The translations under genes were made by a program, and so were the position numbers. The notes beneath the pieces were generated by a model. It did no database searches and had not been told where the DNA came from. It saw only the letters and a program-made list of their open reading frames with translations. 64,000 nt of DNA from Eunapius fragilis. Lineage: Eukaryota; Porifera; Demospongiae; Spongillida; Spongillidae. Positions 1 to 11,500 of this stretch are shown here, in pieces. Where the stretch lies: contig OY811988.1 in the NCBI GenBank assembly GCA_963681505.1, forward strand, positions 2,622,306 through 2,686,305, read 5' to 3'. Numbering within the stretch: the stretch's first letter is position 1; every line of letters begins with the position of its first letter.

Positions 1-2290
1 GCTGATGTGGGCCGCCATGGATAATTAGAATAAAGGGACAAAGATTACGGGATTGATTCGCATCTCACGATTCCGTAAATTATGCAGGACAATTTTGAGA
101 GCTTTGCCAAATAGTCGGTACATTTAAGAAACTTATACCCGATCCGGCTATCCAAAAGGTAAAAATATGTTTGAAAATAAGGCATTTGTGGAGCAAATTC
201 CTTTCAACACGGATACATCTGAGCTTAAACCCAAAAAAACTTCCAAGCCATTTACTCCCATGCGCAACACATGCATAACGCATAAGAAATATTGATCACG
301 CCACTCAAGATGCATCTCTGACTCAAAACATTCTAAACCCTGATCACTTTTCTGGGAAAAGTACACAAAAAGTACGCTTTTTGAATATCATTATTTGGCA
401 TATTTTACGATTTAAATGTTCGTAGGACTACAAAACGTTTGATAAGGAGCCAGAGATAACGTACTTTCTTCAGCGTTTGGTCTCTTATCCTTTCCATAAA
501 TAGGCAAAAAATGGATAGATGGCTGCCTGATCATTGTTCCAATTTAATGGAACCCCTGAACTGCATCTTGAATGATGAAGGAATAGTTCTCTGAAAAATC
601 TCCTTGCAAAATCACCTAAAACTCCTTCCTTCAATTATGACTTTAACAATGATGCCAGTTCCATTGCAATGAATTGTGCTTTCTGGTTTTCAATCAGACA
701 ATCTACAAGCATGTCAGTCGACTGAGTGATATAGTTTCTAGTTTAGTGTGGTCTACGGAAACCCATGCTCTGAAAGAGATCTCATCACGCTACCTTCATC
801 GAATGCATCTAGGATGCATTCTTCAAGAGCTATACTTAAGAGACATTCATCATTGACCTTGCCAAGCAGTAACTACAATGGAGATTTTCTTCTGCAGTTC
901 CACACAGCTGACTGCTGCCTAAATGACACTCAGGAACAGCTAGGTTGCACAGCAGTTTGGCAAGTAGATGTCTATATGTTACTCCACCATCTGAGGAACT
1001 AAACATGGTCCTCAAGCACTCAAAAGTGATAACCACCTGCCATACGTTTAACATATGGATGGATGGTGTAAATACAGACATTGTGTATGCCGCTGGCACT
1101 AGCCAGTATCACGTTCTTTGGTGGAAGTTCCTTGAACTTTTTTAGACCAACCATGAATAATTTCATCCCCCGGAACTGCATCCTTCAGGTTGAAGAGTAG
1201 CAGCTTCTTCACATGTACATGTACTCTTCGTCCCTCTACAAACATCCCTTAAGTAAAACTCAATCACATTATTATCAACAACAGTATAGATAGCACTTTT
1301 CCTGGTTGAACATTATCAATTGTTTGGACAGCCAAACCATATGGTAAGTTGCCAACATTATCTGCCTAATAGACCAAATCTTTAGTATTTGGACTTTCTT
1401 AAGCATTTACTAAACTTCAGCTTTAGACTGCCCATCGTCTCATCAAACTCCACTTCAACTTTTGAATGCCACAATTTAAGCGTTTTCCTTATGGTACCAT
1501 CTATGCTTCTTTTCCTCTGCATACCTTCTTGTTTGCATATTTCTTTTGATGATTGGTGACTCGCCAACGCTTGCTAATAACCCAGAAAGGTGAGTGCAAA
1601 TATCCATACCTCTTCACCAGCAACATCTTCACCAGTGTCAACTTCACCTTCACCAGCACAACCTTTCTCATAGAGAATGGTTTTAGTTACTTGCATGTCG
1701 TTAATATGTTCGCATCCAAGCTAATCTAAATAATAAGTTGTCCCGTGGGTACATTCAAGCAGTGTTCATCAGCCGCAACGTTTACTAGGCTTATAGCAGT
1801 AAGATATTGATAGGCTGCCTGAGAAGTGATTTGCTGAACGCAGGTTCGTGCAACATCAGGCCTATACACATTCCTCTTTGTAATTGCAGAGCTATTTAGC
1901 GCTATCAAAACTGAGCCACTGTAACAGTACTGCGCGCTTTGTTTCATTGCTTGTTGTGCCACCAATTCCTTTAATAGGTGAGAGTAGTTTTTGATTTACT
2001 TCTATGAATAGTAAACTCAAGGCACTCGTAGACAATGAAGTTGTCTGATTATGAGCCTGCTACATTTATCAATTGAATGAAAAGATAAACAAACGGTACC
2101 TATACTGTAGATCGCGCGATATAACTGTGTTGTGCATGATGACACGAATTATATTATTATATCATTTCATAGCAGTCTATTTGGCAGTTCTTCTCGTTCA
2201 ATGTATATAATATTATAGTTGGTTAAAGAAACAAGGATAAAAATTACGGACACAATCTTTCTGGAGCATCTCAGCAAAGGGCAAGTGAGT
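1..2290. other. No recognisable gene
   Basis: I see no coding signal I can name here. Between about 780 and 1970 short open frames occur mainly on the minus strand, but they are broken and match no family I recognise. This may be an old transposon remnant. The last 200 bases before the receptor gene are AT-rich and could hold its promoter, but no specific element is visible. Confidence 0.4.
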
Positions 2291-2375
2291 CTGCATGCAA
2301 CTTTTGTTCTTCTTGTATGATTGTGAATACACGCATGCATGCAAGGTCGCCTTAATTGTTACTTTGGCTGTCAAC

Positions 2376-3341
2376 ATGAGCGATTCATCGAACCTGATTA
2401 CAAATAATACCTTGGTAGCTCCTCTTCTGTCAGCTGCTGCGTATCTTCATATTATTTTAATCATTGTCCCGACCATAGTCCTCGGAATAATAATAATCAT
2501 GGTCATTTGCAAAGAAAAGCCATCAAGACAAGCACCAATAACAGTTTTCTATCTGGCTATGGCAATGTTCAGTGTAGCTGCAGTACTGACCTACGGACTC
2601 CTTTGGGACATAAGTTTAATTACGGATATCCCCTTTTTAGGAGAATGTGGAACATATCCGCTATACAATATTTACAACATCATGTACTTCAGTTTTCATT
2701 CAATTATTGCACTGAATGTTGGAGCTACAGCCGTCTTTCAGTTCTTGGTGTTAATACATGGAAAGAGGATAACTTCCAAATGGGTATACATTGCTTTGTT
2801 TTCATTAATCATTACCAGCATCGGGATTTCGTGCATATTTTTCAACGGCCGCAATAGCACAAGAATTAGAGGGTCCAATTGCATATTCCTGGGTTTGGAA
2901 GGTTTAATCAACTTTGTATTGTGGCTTCCTCTCGCCTACACAGTCCCTCTAGCCTTGACTATAGTATTCTCTGTATTAACGTGCAAAAAAGTAAAGAAAT
3001 CCGTCATTCAACCCTTAAATGATGAAAAGTCACTGGCAACGTCCATTGCCCAGATCAATATGTTCAATATACTTTTGTACACAACTTTTAGATTGGCTTC
3101 TGTATTGTTATACTTTCTTGTGTCACGTCTACTAAAAAGAAATGAAGATACTGCAGTGACTTTGATAATTTCTAGACATCTTAATGACGCATCGTATCCT
3201 GCCACACTCATCTCGATTCTCGTTGTTCATAAGGGAATACGAAGAATGGCTACGAAGCTCTTATGTGCTAGACTGTTAGGTGAACGAGGCACTGACACCC
3301 TCGTGATGACAGGATCAAACGACGCTGCAAGTCAAGTATAA
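2376..3341 (+). CDS. Intronless seven-transmembrane receptor (rhodopsin-like or orphan GPCR)
   Basis: The frame is open from 2295, but the Met at 2376 is the better start. It gives a short extracellular tail of 30-odd residues with an N-glycosylation sequon (NNT), whereas the upstream extension is hydrophobic and Cys-rich. From this start seven hydrophobic helices follow: TM1 around LHIILIIVPTIVLGIIIIMV, TM2 after APITVFYLAM, TM3 after GECGTYPLYNIYN, TM4 at WVYIALFSLIITSIG, TM5 at FVLWLPLAYTVPLAL, TM6 at INMFNILLYTTFRLAS and TM7 at SYPATLISILVV. The Cys before TM3 and the Cys in GSNCIF of the second outer loop could form the usual disulfide. No clear DRY or NPxxY motif is seen, so it is a divergent receptor. 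Ligand and G-protein partner cannot be inferred. The frame is intact with no introns. Confidence is high for a 7TM protein and low for the subfamily. Confidence 0.8.
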   Translation: MSDSSNLITNNTLVAPLLSAAAYLHIILIIVPTIVLGIIIIMVICKEKPSRQAPITVFYLAMAMFSVAAVLTYGLLWDISLITDIPFLGECGTYPLYNIYNIMYFSFHSIIALNVGATAVFQFLVLIHGKRITSKWVYIALFSLIITSIGISCIFFNGRNSTRIRGSNCIFLGLEGLINFVLWLPLAYTVPLALTIVFSVLTCKKVKKSVIQPLNDEKSLATSIAQINMFNILLYTTFRLASVLLYFLVSRLLKRNEDTAVTLIISRHLNDASYPATLISILVVHKGIRRMATKLLCARLLGERGTDTLVMTGSNDAASQV

Positions 3342-3698
3342 CGGTGTGGACGAATTAATGTGCACATTATGCACACACATATGCGTCATATACATGTACT
3401 GTTCGTCATGTGCCGCTTTCATGTACGTCTGAATGTGTGCATATACATATTGTACATGTATATGATATGTAACATAATTTTGCACAGTTCACACCCACAC
3501 ACAGTAGCAATGGTCAAAAACCATCCATCCTCTTAGACTTCAGCACGCACGCAACGTGACACACACATGCGCGCACACATACACACCAGAGTTTGAAATG
3601 AATGCAACTAAAAAAAACATTCTCTATACGAGAAGGTTGGTGGTATATAGAAATCAAAGGTGATGGTGGTGTAAAAAGCAAGGGAACAAGGCTTCTGT

Positions 3699-3767
3699 GA
3701 AATAGACCTATATTAGCAACATGTTGTCATATTTGAATGTGCGTGCATGCTAATATAGGTCTATTTC
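3699..3767. repeat. Perfect 20 bp inverted repeat (hairpin) 3' of the receptor gene
   Basis: The 20 bases starting GAAATAGACC at 3699-3718 recur as exact reverse complement at 3748-3767, with a 29-base loop. It lies about 360 bp downstream of the receptor stop codon. It could be a small foldback repeat or a structured 3' UTR element; nothing decides between these. Confidence 0.75.
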
Positions 3768-3860
3768 GTTTCTCCTTTTCAATCGGATGCATTGCCATGC
3801 TATCTACACATCAGAGACTGTTCTATACATGTCCCTGAGTTGGGGAAGTATTCACTGGAA

Positions 3861-4845
3861 GGGGGGGGGGGGGGGGGGGGGGGAGACTGTTCTGTCCTGT
3901 CTATGTGGGATACATTCACTGTCCATGGTTAAAGTCAAGGTCAATAGTAACACACAGTTGTGTGCCCCACCCCCTCCCTATAGCTACCGTAGCTACATTG
4001 CCATCCTGCCAACACCATAATGTCTCAATGTCCAGGCTATAGTGATTATGGGGGAAGGAGAAGGAACACACACTCCTACTCGTCCTTTCAGTGCAGAATA
4101 CTTATATACAAGTATTGGAATGATATATAACTGGGGGTCAACAAGTTTGCAAAATGGTTAATGCCCTCCTTCCCTTGTGGGGCTGAAGGGTAGGTAGAAG
4201 GTTGGTTTGTGTAGGAAAACAGGGGTGTGTGTGGACATCTCGGACAAGGTGAAAGAATGGTGGTGTATAGTGCAGAATGGATTCTCTTTTAGTTCCTCTC
4301 CTACATGCACACATCAGCATGTCTGCATTGCCACCATACACTGGGCTTACAAGACTACAGGGAATAATTTTACATGTCATCAGATGAGTAGGAAGGTATT
4401 TAAAGGTGGGGCATGGGGACAAATACATGGGTGTGTATAGCGGGGGAGGGGAAGAGATCTGACCTCAAGTTTTAGGAAAGTACCCAAACCTTGTATATTC
4501 AGCTGTGGATGATACTCCCTATACAGCAGTGATAAAAACTTTCCACGTACAAGGGTCTGGGTACTAGACTGCTTCCTCCCCCCCCCTCTCCCCCCCCCCC
4601 CCCCCCCCCCGCTCTTCATAAAGGTGAGGGGGTAATGCCCCCTTCTGACAAAAGTGTGGGGGCCCCTGTGTGACCCTACACCACTACACATGTATCCTGA
4701 GGTATCCAATCTGAACAACCAGGGGACCTGGGTGCTGTTTTGGTCAACTCAGTTTGGCTGCTGTCATTGGTCATGCATGTGCAGCAGGTGTCAGTAGGAT
4801 GTTTTGGGTGGGTGGGTCAGCACATCAGGCAAGCAAGCAACACAC

Positions 4846-4886
<41 letters not shown>

Positions 4887-5208
4887 GCACACAGTGTCAT
4901 TATAGAGGTGGAACACATTCAATAGCTCTCGTGGTAAAACAAATGCAAGATGCAAATATAAGATTTTTAATTAAGGATAATTGTGCAAGGTACTTGTACT
5001 ATTTTAACAAAGTGTTTTCTCAGACTAGCTGTCAAAGGTGAACTACATGTACCAGGCTATAAACTGCAGCAGCTAACATGACCTAATTCTTATTCATTAC
5101 AATCACATTACCCTTATAATGTGATCATACATGTCGGGGTGGGAGTATGGTGGGTACATTTAGTAATATCCTTTGAAGGCATACTTCCCAACCCCCCCCC
5201 CCCCCCCC
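3861..5208. repeat. Cluster of homopolymer G/C runs and a (CA)n microsatellite
   Basis: A run of 23 G lies at 3861-3883, one of about 21 C at 4590-4610 and one of 17 C at 5192-5208. A (CA)n tract lies at roughly 4846-4885. The sequence between is low-complexity and holds no convincing gene. Confidence 0.9.
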
Positions 5209-5539
5209 GTATATTTATATGTCCATCCACCATCCTGAAGATATTTGCGTGGTCCCAATAAGCTTCTCTTCATCACCTAGCAAGCTGAGAGATACCATGT
5301 ACTTTATTTATCCCTGTAATAAAAAATAGAGACCTCAAAACAAATACATGTACAAGATCCACAATCAGATAAAGGTACATGTAGCAGCTAGTCTGGGGAC
5401 CAGACCATATAGACCATATAGAGAAATGTAATTATCCAGCAGTACAGCAGATTGCTGGTTAACGTACAAAATAACAAAACGTAACTAATAATGGATTATT
5501 ATGCAACACACTATCTAACAGGTGTCTTGAAAGGACATT

Positions 5540-6008
5540 GGACGGGACAGCAGAGCTCGAACATTTGCCCTCACCAGGGTCAAGTTGAGTCTCCCGTACA
5601 AACTGGAGGTAGCTGGGACTTCGAGATATCGTAACATGTGCTGCCTAGCTTCTGTACTCCAACACCCACAGCTAGTGGGACCATTATTATTATTATTCTA
5701 TAATCTATGGTGGAACACACTTCCACCCAAGCTCGGAACATTTCACATCATTGGCATTATGCTTCCGCTGTTCATCTGCCAAGGCTGCTGACCCTGCCGT
5801 CACACTCGCTTCAGTAAAGGTACTTGGGTTAAGCGGCGATGTGACGGTAATGTCCTTTGAGGCAGCTGGCTTGCCTAACATCCAGTCAGGGACCAGAACA
5901 TCAGCAGGCCAAGACCACTCCCTGCTTCAACACGGGCACCAATGCAGGCTCGCCTGCAAGACTCCAGAAACACATCTTGAAGCCTGTTGTGGCAGGAGAC
6001 TACATCAC
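5540..6008 (-). pseudogene. LINE fragment: C-terminal restriction-like endonuclease region
   Basis: On the minus strand, broken frames read GDVVSCHN, then PADVLVPDWMLGKPAA, DITVTSPLNP, KHNANDVKCSELGWKCVP and finally YGRLNLTLVRANVRALL. The same ordered blocks occur near 63.2-63.7 kb (GDVVTRHN, RPADLLLTNW, AFDVSVTSSLN, KHKANDAKCDELGWLCVP, YGRLNLHLVRANATAIL), so these are two copies of one family. The RHN, RPAD and AFDV blocks resemble the restriction-like endonuclease of R2/NeSL-type non-LTR retrotransposons, which nicks the target site. In this copy the RHN motif is CHN, a segment between the RHN and PAD blocks is missing, and several frameshifts are present. It is a dead 5'-truncated relic. 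The endonuclease assignment rests on motif recognition. Confidence 0.65.
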
Positions 6009-6679
6009 CCCTGTACTTGCATGATGACCTAATTGATTAATGTAATTGTTTTCATTGCATATTAGCTATTCTAATTTAGCAGAAATATGAATCTTATCAT
6101 AGCCACATTACGAGGGGGATATGAGATATGGCAAACACATCTACACATGCACGCTTTCAGTCGTCGACGATGCAAAAAAAGAAGCCTTGGACGTTCATAC
6201 GTAGTGCATCAAACAAAAACGGTAGCAGAAAAACACATCGATTTCCCTCCGCCTGTTGGTAGGGACACAAAGGTGTCGTTGACTGCTGCTATACTCTGTA
6301 CTGCGTCATGCTGCTCTTTTCTAAGCGTTACACTTAGTTTTTGCATGTCTGATCTAACGCATATTCAAAGCTGTCAGCCATCGCCACAGTAGTAACGCCC
6401 ACAATCCCACAATAAGCATACAATAACAATACGTTAATTAGCATTCCTCAGTTTGGTGGCACCTGGCACAAAACGGTCCGGTCCCCAGATTAGTAGGCAG
6501 CAGGAACAGACAAATACACAACCACATATGTACATAGGATGTGAATATAATATTAACAAAACAGTAGTTCCCTAGGCTCATTTCAAGAAGTACATCATAC
6601 TCAGGGCTCTTTAGGCTGGATCTGGCTTGACCCTTTGTACTATTGGAATGTTTATCACACACACAGCACAACTTAAAAA

Positions 6680-7360
6680 CCCTGTGAGTGTGGTGTACTT
6701 TCCAGGCGTGTGAAGAGTTAAGGAGTGTAGCAAAAAAGAGCCCTGTGGGTATGGTGTTCTTTCCAGGAGCGTGAGGGGTTAAGGGTTAAGGAACACAGCC
6801 GACAAATAAAAAAGAACCAGTGGGTGTGGTGAGGAGTGTGTGGATTGTCGGCTGTGTTCCTTAACCCTCACACACCTGGAAAGTACACCACACCCACAGG
6901 GCTCTTTTGTCGGTTCTGTTCCTTTTAACCCCTCACACTCTTGGAAGATCACCGCACCCACAGGGCTCTTTTGTCGGCTATGCTCACACTCCTGGAAAGT
7001 TAACCAAACCCACAGGGCTCTTTTTTCGGCTATGTTCCCTTTAACCCCTCACACTCTTGGAAGACCCCCACACATACAGGGCTCTTTTTAATCGGCTATG
7101 TTACTTAACCCCTCACACTCTTGGAAAGTTCACCACACTAACAGGTTCCTTTTAACCCCTCACGCTCTTGGAAAGTTAACCACACCCACAGGGCTCTTCT
7201 TAGTCAGTTATGTTCCTTAACCCCTCACACTCTCACCACACCCACAGGACTCTTTATTGTTGGATCTTGCTTAACCCCCAGCACTCTTAAAAGGGAAACC
7301 ACACGCACAGGGGTCTTTCTTGCTTAACCCCCACACTTTCTTTCAAATTAGACCACACCT
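6680..7360. repeat. Degenerate array of ~60 bp repeats with an inverted junction
   Basis: A unit of roughly 60 bp built on CTTAACCCCTCACACTC, TGGAAAG, CACACCCACAGGGCTCTTTT and GTCGGCTATGTTCC recurs about ten times with decreasing fidelity to the right. Around 6780-6870 the orientation flips: GGTTAAGGAACACAGCCGAC at about 6785 faces its reverse complement at about 6847. This makes a head-to-head junction. A second, smaller patch of related units lies at about 28.72-28.88 kb in the clathrin intron. Confidence 0.75.
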
Positions 7361-8590
7361 ACAGAGTTATTTACCGCCCTCTTTTTAAAATCCCCCGTAT
7401 CTTTTTTCTCTTAAGTCAGATTTTTATTTTAAAAGCAGATTCGTAATTCTCTCTTCAAGCTCTACAGTATTGGACGATGGGGTCAATACAGATTTCTTTG
7501 ACCTCCCCCCTCCTCGAACTTTTAGTACATTTGTTCACCGTCAGAAAAAGACAGTGGCTATACAAACCATTGCAAATTTCTATTAGCACCTTTAGTCCCC
7601 TTTACGAACCAACCTTTATTTCTGATTTCCAATCGTCGCAGGCGTGGAGAATCGCTTCTGTATCGAAGAGGTACGCAAAGATCAAGGCCCGTAGCTTGCC
7701 CTAGCAAGTTGACTACGCCTCGTGGTTTGCGACACAAATAGAAAAAAGGTGTTCTTTTCCTTGTACCGTGTTAAAATGGCGATTAGATCGGTGTTTTTGA
7801 GTGAGCGTACGTTCCAAAAGTCTTCGGTGTCAAGGTCGTTGTTAAGGGCATGACATAATCATTTAAATTTTTCGGAAAACGACAAAACATTGGGCCGCAA
7901 ACACCAGTGCAATAGGGAATTCCTATGCATGCATGCACTTTGTCTTATTCAATACGTACAATACATTAATATTCATATAATTTGATCACAGATACTATAT
8001 TCTCAGTACAGTAACAATAAATTTTCAAAATGTGTTCCAATTTGTTAGGTTGTTAATAACTTGTGGGTTGATAATATTATGAATGACACTATTTTTCCAT
8101 ATCTCATTGAATCATCAGTTGTACTTCTGAAAGCTAGTGCAAATAGTGCTATTTCGTTTATGAGTAAGATGTGAAAAAGGAATGCAGTATATAGCACCAT
8201 CTTTTGGTGATCTTTTGTATTTAACTATTTGTCCAGGCTACAATCTATAAATAATTTCTTCTCTAGTAGAATATAATGGTTCATTGAGGAAATAAGCATG
8301 AGGTCCAATAAATTCCATGCAATCCATGCAGGATGAAAGTTCATAAGTGGATGGGAGGAGGCTATCGCTAAACATCGTATTGTACGTACCCATATAAAGG
8401 CATACATTAAAGTGTACACTAGAGTGAAAGCAATGTACTTTCATTAGTGTGTACATATTGAAGTGAAAGGTAAGATTAGACTCTAGGAGTAGCCTTTGTT
8501 TAAGCCAGACATCACACACCAACCTGCAGTCCCTCAACATAACATCTACTGAGTATTTCCGAACTCACAAAATTCCAATTGCTTTCTTAC

Positions 8591-11500
8591 CTCGGCCACA
8601 AATTGGGATACACTTTCTGAGTCCTGTTGAGAACGACAAAAGAACTTTTTAAAAATGTTTCCTATGAAAAATTATTGCGTGGCTTGGAATGATATGGCAT
8701 AACTTGCCAGTCATTCAGCATGATATGCAAGTCACGCTAACTTCTGATGAAGTAACAAGCTTTGGCAGGCCATGACCTAAAGGCAAAAATGAAATTCCAA
8801 GTCATGATGTCTTCACCTGCCTTGCCATGAAGAAGGTATGAATTGACATTATTATTATGCTCACTTGTAAGACATGCCAAGGCTTAACACAATGACTAGT
8901 CATAGAAAGAAAAAGAAACAACAACAAGGTACAAACAACAGCGACCAGATACAGCACATATAGACATGTTGAAGCACCGAATTCAAAATGATGTCACAGC
9001 AACATTTGAAACTAGAAGACAGGGAGACTTGCTATAATGCAGATACATATGCACAACATTCCGAGCAATACCTGTTTGTTCATTATGAAGTGGACTAGAA
9101 ATACACAAAAGCTCATCATCATCATCACTTGCATGTACACCAGTTATTTGGAGCCTGCCATGAACAAAATCTTGAAGAAATCCATTTGAGCGAACTGTCC
9201 ATTGCTCCTAAGTATTAAACATACCATCATTACGTTATCAACAAGAAACAGTTACTGCACATCCAAACCTAATTGGACATGGCAATGTATGTATTATTTA
9301 ATATCATGCATGTAGTGTAATGATTTGATATACATGTATATAGGATCACGTGAGGACATGTGGAGGATTTACTGATATAGGGTTTGGCGTGTGCATATTC
9401 ATGTGTGTGCATCCGTTTTGGATCGTGAGATTAAAGTGTGAATACATTACAAGGTGGCAGCGGTAAACATTTGTGGAAGGCATTCAGTAATTTTAAGCGA
9501 CCCGACGGGTGGAACAGGTGGAAACGCCGTTTCGAACAGTGCTGTGTGGCTTCAGAGCTGGCTGAGAGCTCAGAAGAGCGACATGTCTGCACGTTGCTCT
9601 ATTGCCTCGGCGAAGATGCGGAAAACGTTCTTTCATCCACAAACATCATGGCCGCAGAAAGAAAGATTCACACAGGAAGAGCGGAGTGCAAGCCAATGTC
9701 ATCGTTGTGTGGGAACCTTTTGAACAATGCCCTGCTAAAGATGTGAGATGTTCATCATGTCACAGGATGGGACACTTTGCCCATTGTTGTACCACAGGAC
9801 TCCAGTAGATACAGCAACAAAAACCAGACAGCAGTACAGCTATGGATTCAGCGTACTTAGCAGTTGTTGGTCAGGAATCCTCCTGGATAGTTGACATCCA
9901 ATTGTGTGGCCACAACCTGAAATTCAAATTGGACATGGATGCTGAGGTCACAGCTATATCAGAAGCTATGTACAAGACCTTAGGACATGTACCATTTCAG
10001 AAACCCACAAAGATGTTGTTCGGACCCTTAGCTGAACGTCTTCAATCCCTAGAAGAGTTTGAGGGTATACTTGCACATGGAAACACTAAATGCAGACGAC
10101 GAGACTTCGTAGTGAAAAGACTGAGATCAAATCTATTGGGCCTTCCAGTGATTGAAGCCCTAAAGTTGGTAACAAGGATGGATAACACTAGTGACTACAA
10201 CAGCAAAATTATGGAACAGTTCCCTAAACCGAGGATTGGAGAATGTCAAAGAACCATACCACATACAACTAAAACCCAATTCTCGATCTTATGCCCTATT
10301 CACTGCCGCGAATGTACCATTTGCTTTATGAGACAAGGTGGAAGAAGAGCTCAGGAAGATGGAGGTGGCAGGTGTAATTTCATGCGTAGACGAACCTACT
10401 GAGTGGTGCACAGGGATAGTAATTGCCCCTAAAAAGAATGGAAACATCAGGATCTGTGTAGACCTTAGGCCTCTTAATGTGTGTGTCCTTCAGGAAATTA
10501 AATACCAATGGTGGATGAGATATTAGCTTTGCTTTCAGGAACCCAACTGTTCTCCAAGCTTGATGCAAACAATGGGTTCTGGCAAATACCGTTAACTGAG
10601 GAGCCCTGCCTCTTAACGACCTTCATTACACCAAATGGGCGCTTCTGCTTCAACAAAGGAATCTGTAGTGCACCTGAGCATTTCCAGAGAGTCATGAGTA
10701 GGATTCTGAATGGACTGGAGGGAGTGGTTTGTCTGATTTGACGATACCTAAGATGAGCATGACAGGAGGCTCACAACAGTACTTAACCGTTTGGAAACAG
10801 CTGGAGTAACGCTGAACAAGGATAAGTGTTCCTTTAGTCAAGAGAGCTTAAAATTCCTGGGTCATCTCATCGACAAGGAAAATATGGCCAAGACAGCAGC
10901 CATTTGGGATATGTTAGACTGTCTCAGATCTCAGGCGGTTTACACAGTTGGGAAAGTTCACACCAAAACCTTACACAGTTAAGCCAGACATACTAAGTAG
11001 TAAGAGCTCATGGAACTGGGGACCCAAGCCACAGAGAGGCTTTCTCACTTGTTAAGATGGAATTGAGTAAACCCATCAGTGCTAGATCATTATAGTCCTA
11101 CTGCAAGAGTCACTGTCACTGCAGATGCTTCTTCGTATGGACTAGGTGCTGTGTTAACACAGCTGAATAAGGGCGAGTGGCGACCAGTAGCATTCACATC
11201 CAGGTCAATGACTGAGACAGAACACTACATAGATAATCTCAAAGAGAGAAGGAGGCACTGGCAGTAACATGGGCTTGTGAAAAGTTTTGTGACTACATTC
11301 TGGGAAGAAACTTCGACATCAAACTGACCACAAGCCACTTGTCCCTCTTCTAAGGTCGAAACAGCTTGACAGCCTCTCTCCATGGGTACTGCGATTCCAG
11401 CTCAGACTCATGCACTGCAATTATTCAATCACCCATTTACCAGGAAAACTGCTATACACAGCTGACACCCTATCTCATGCACCGACAACAAACCCTAAGG

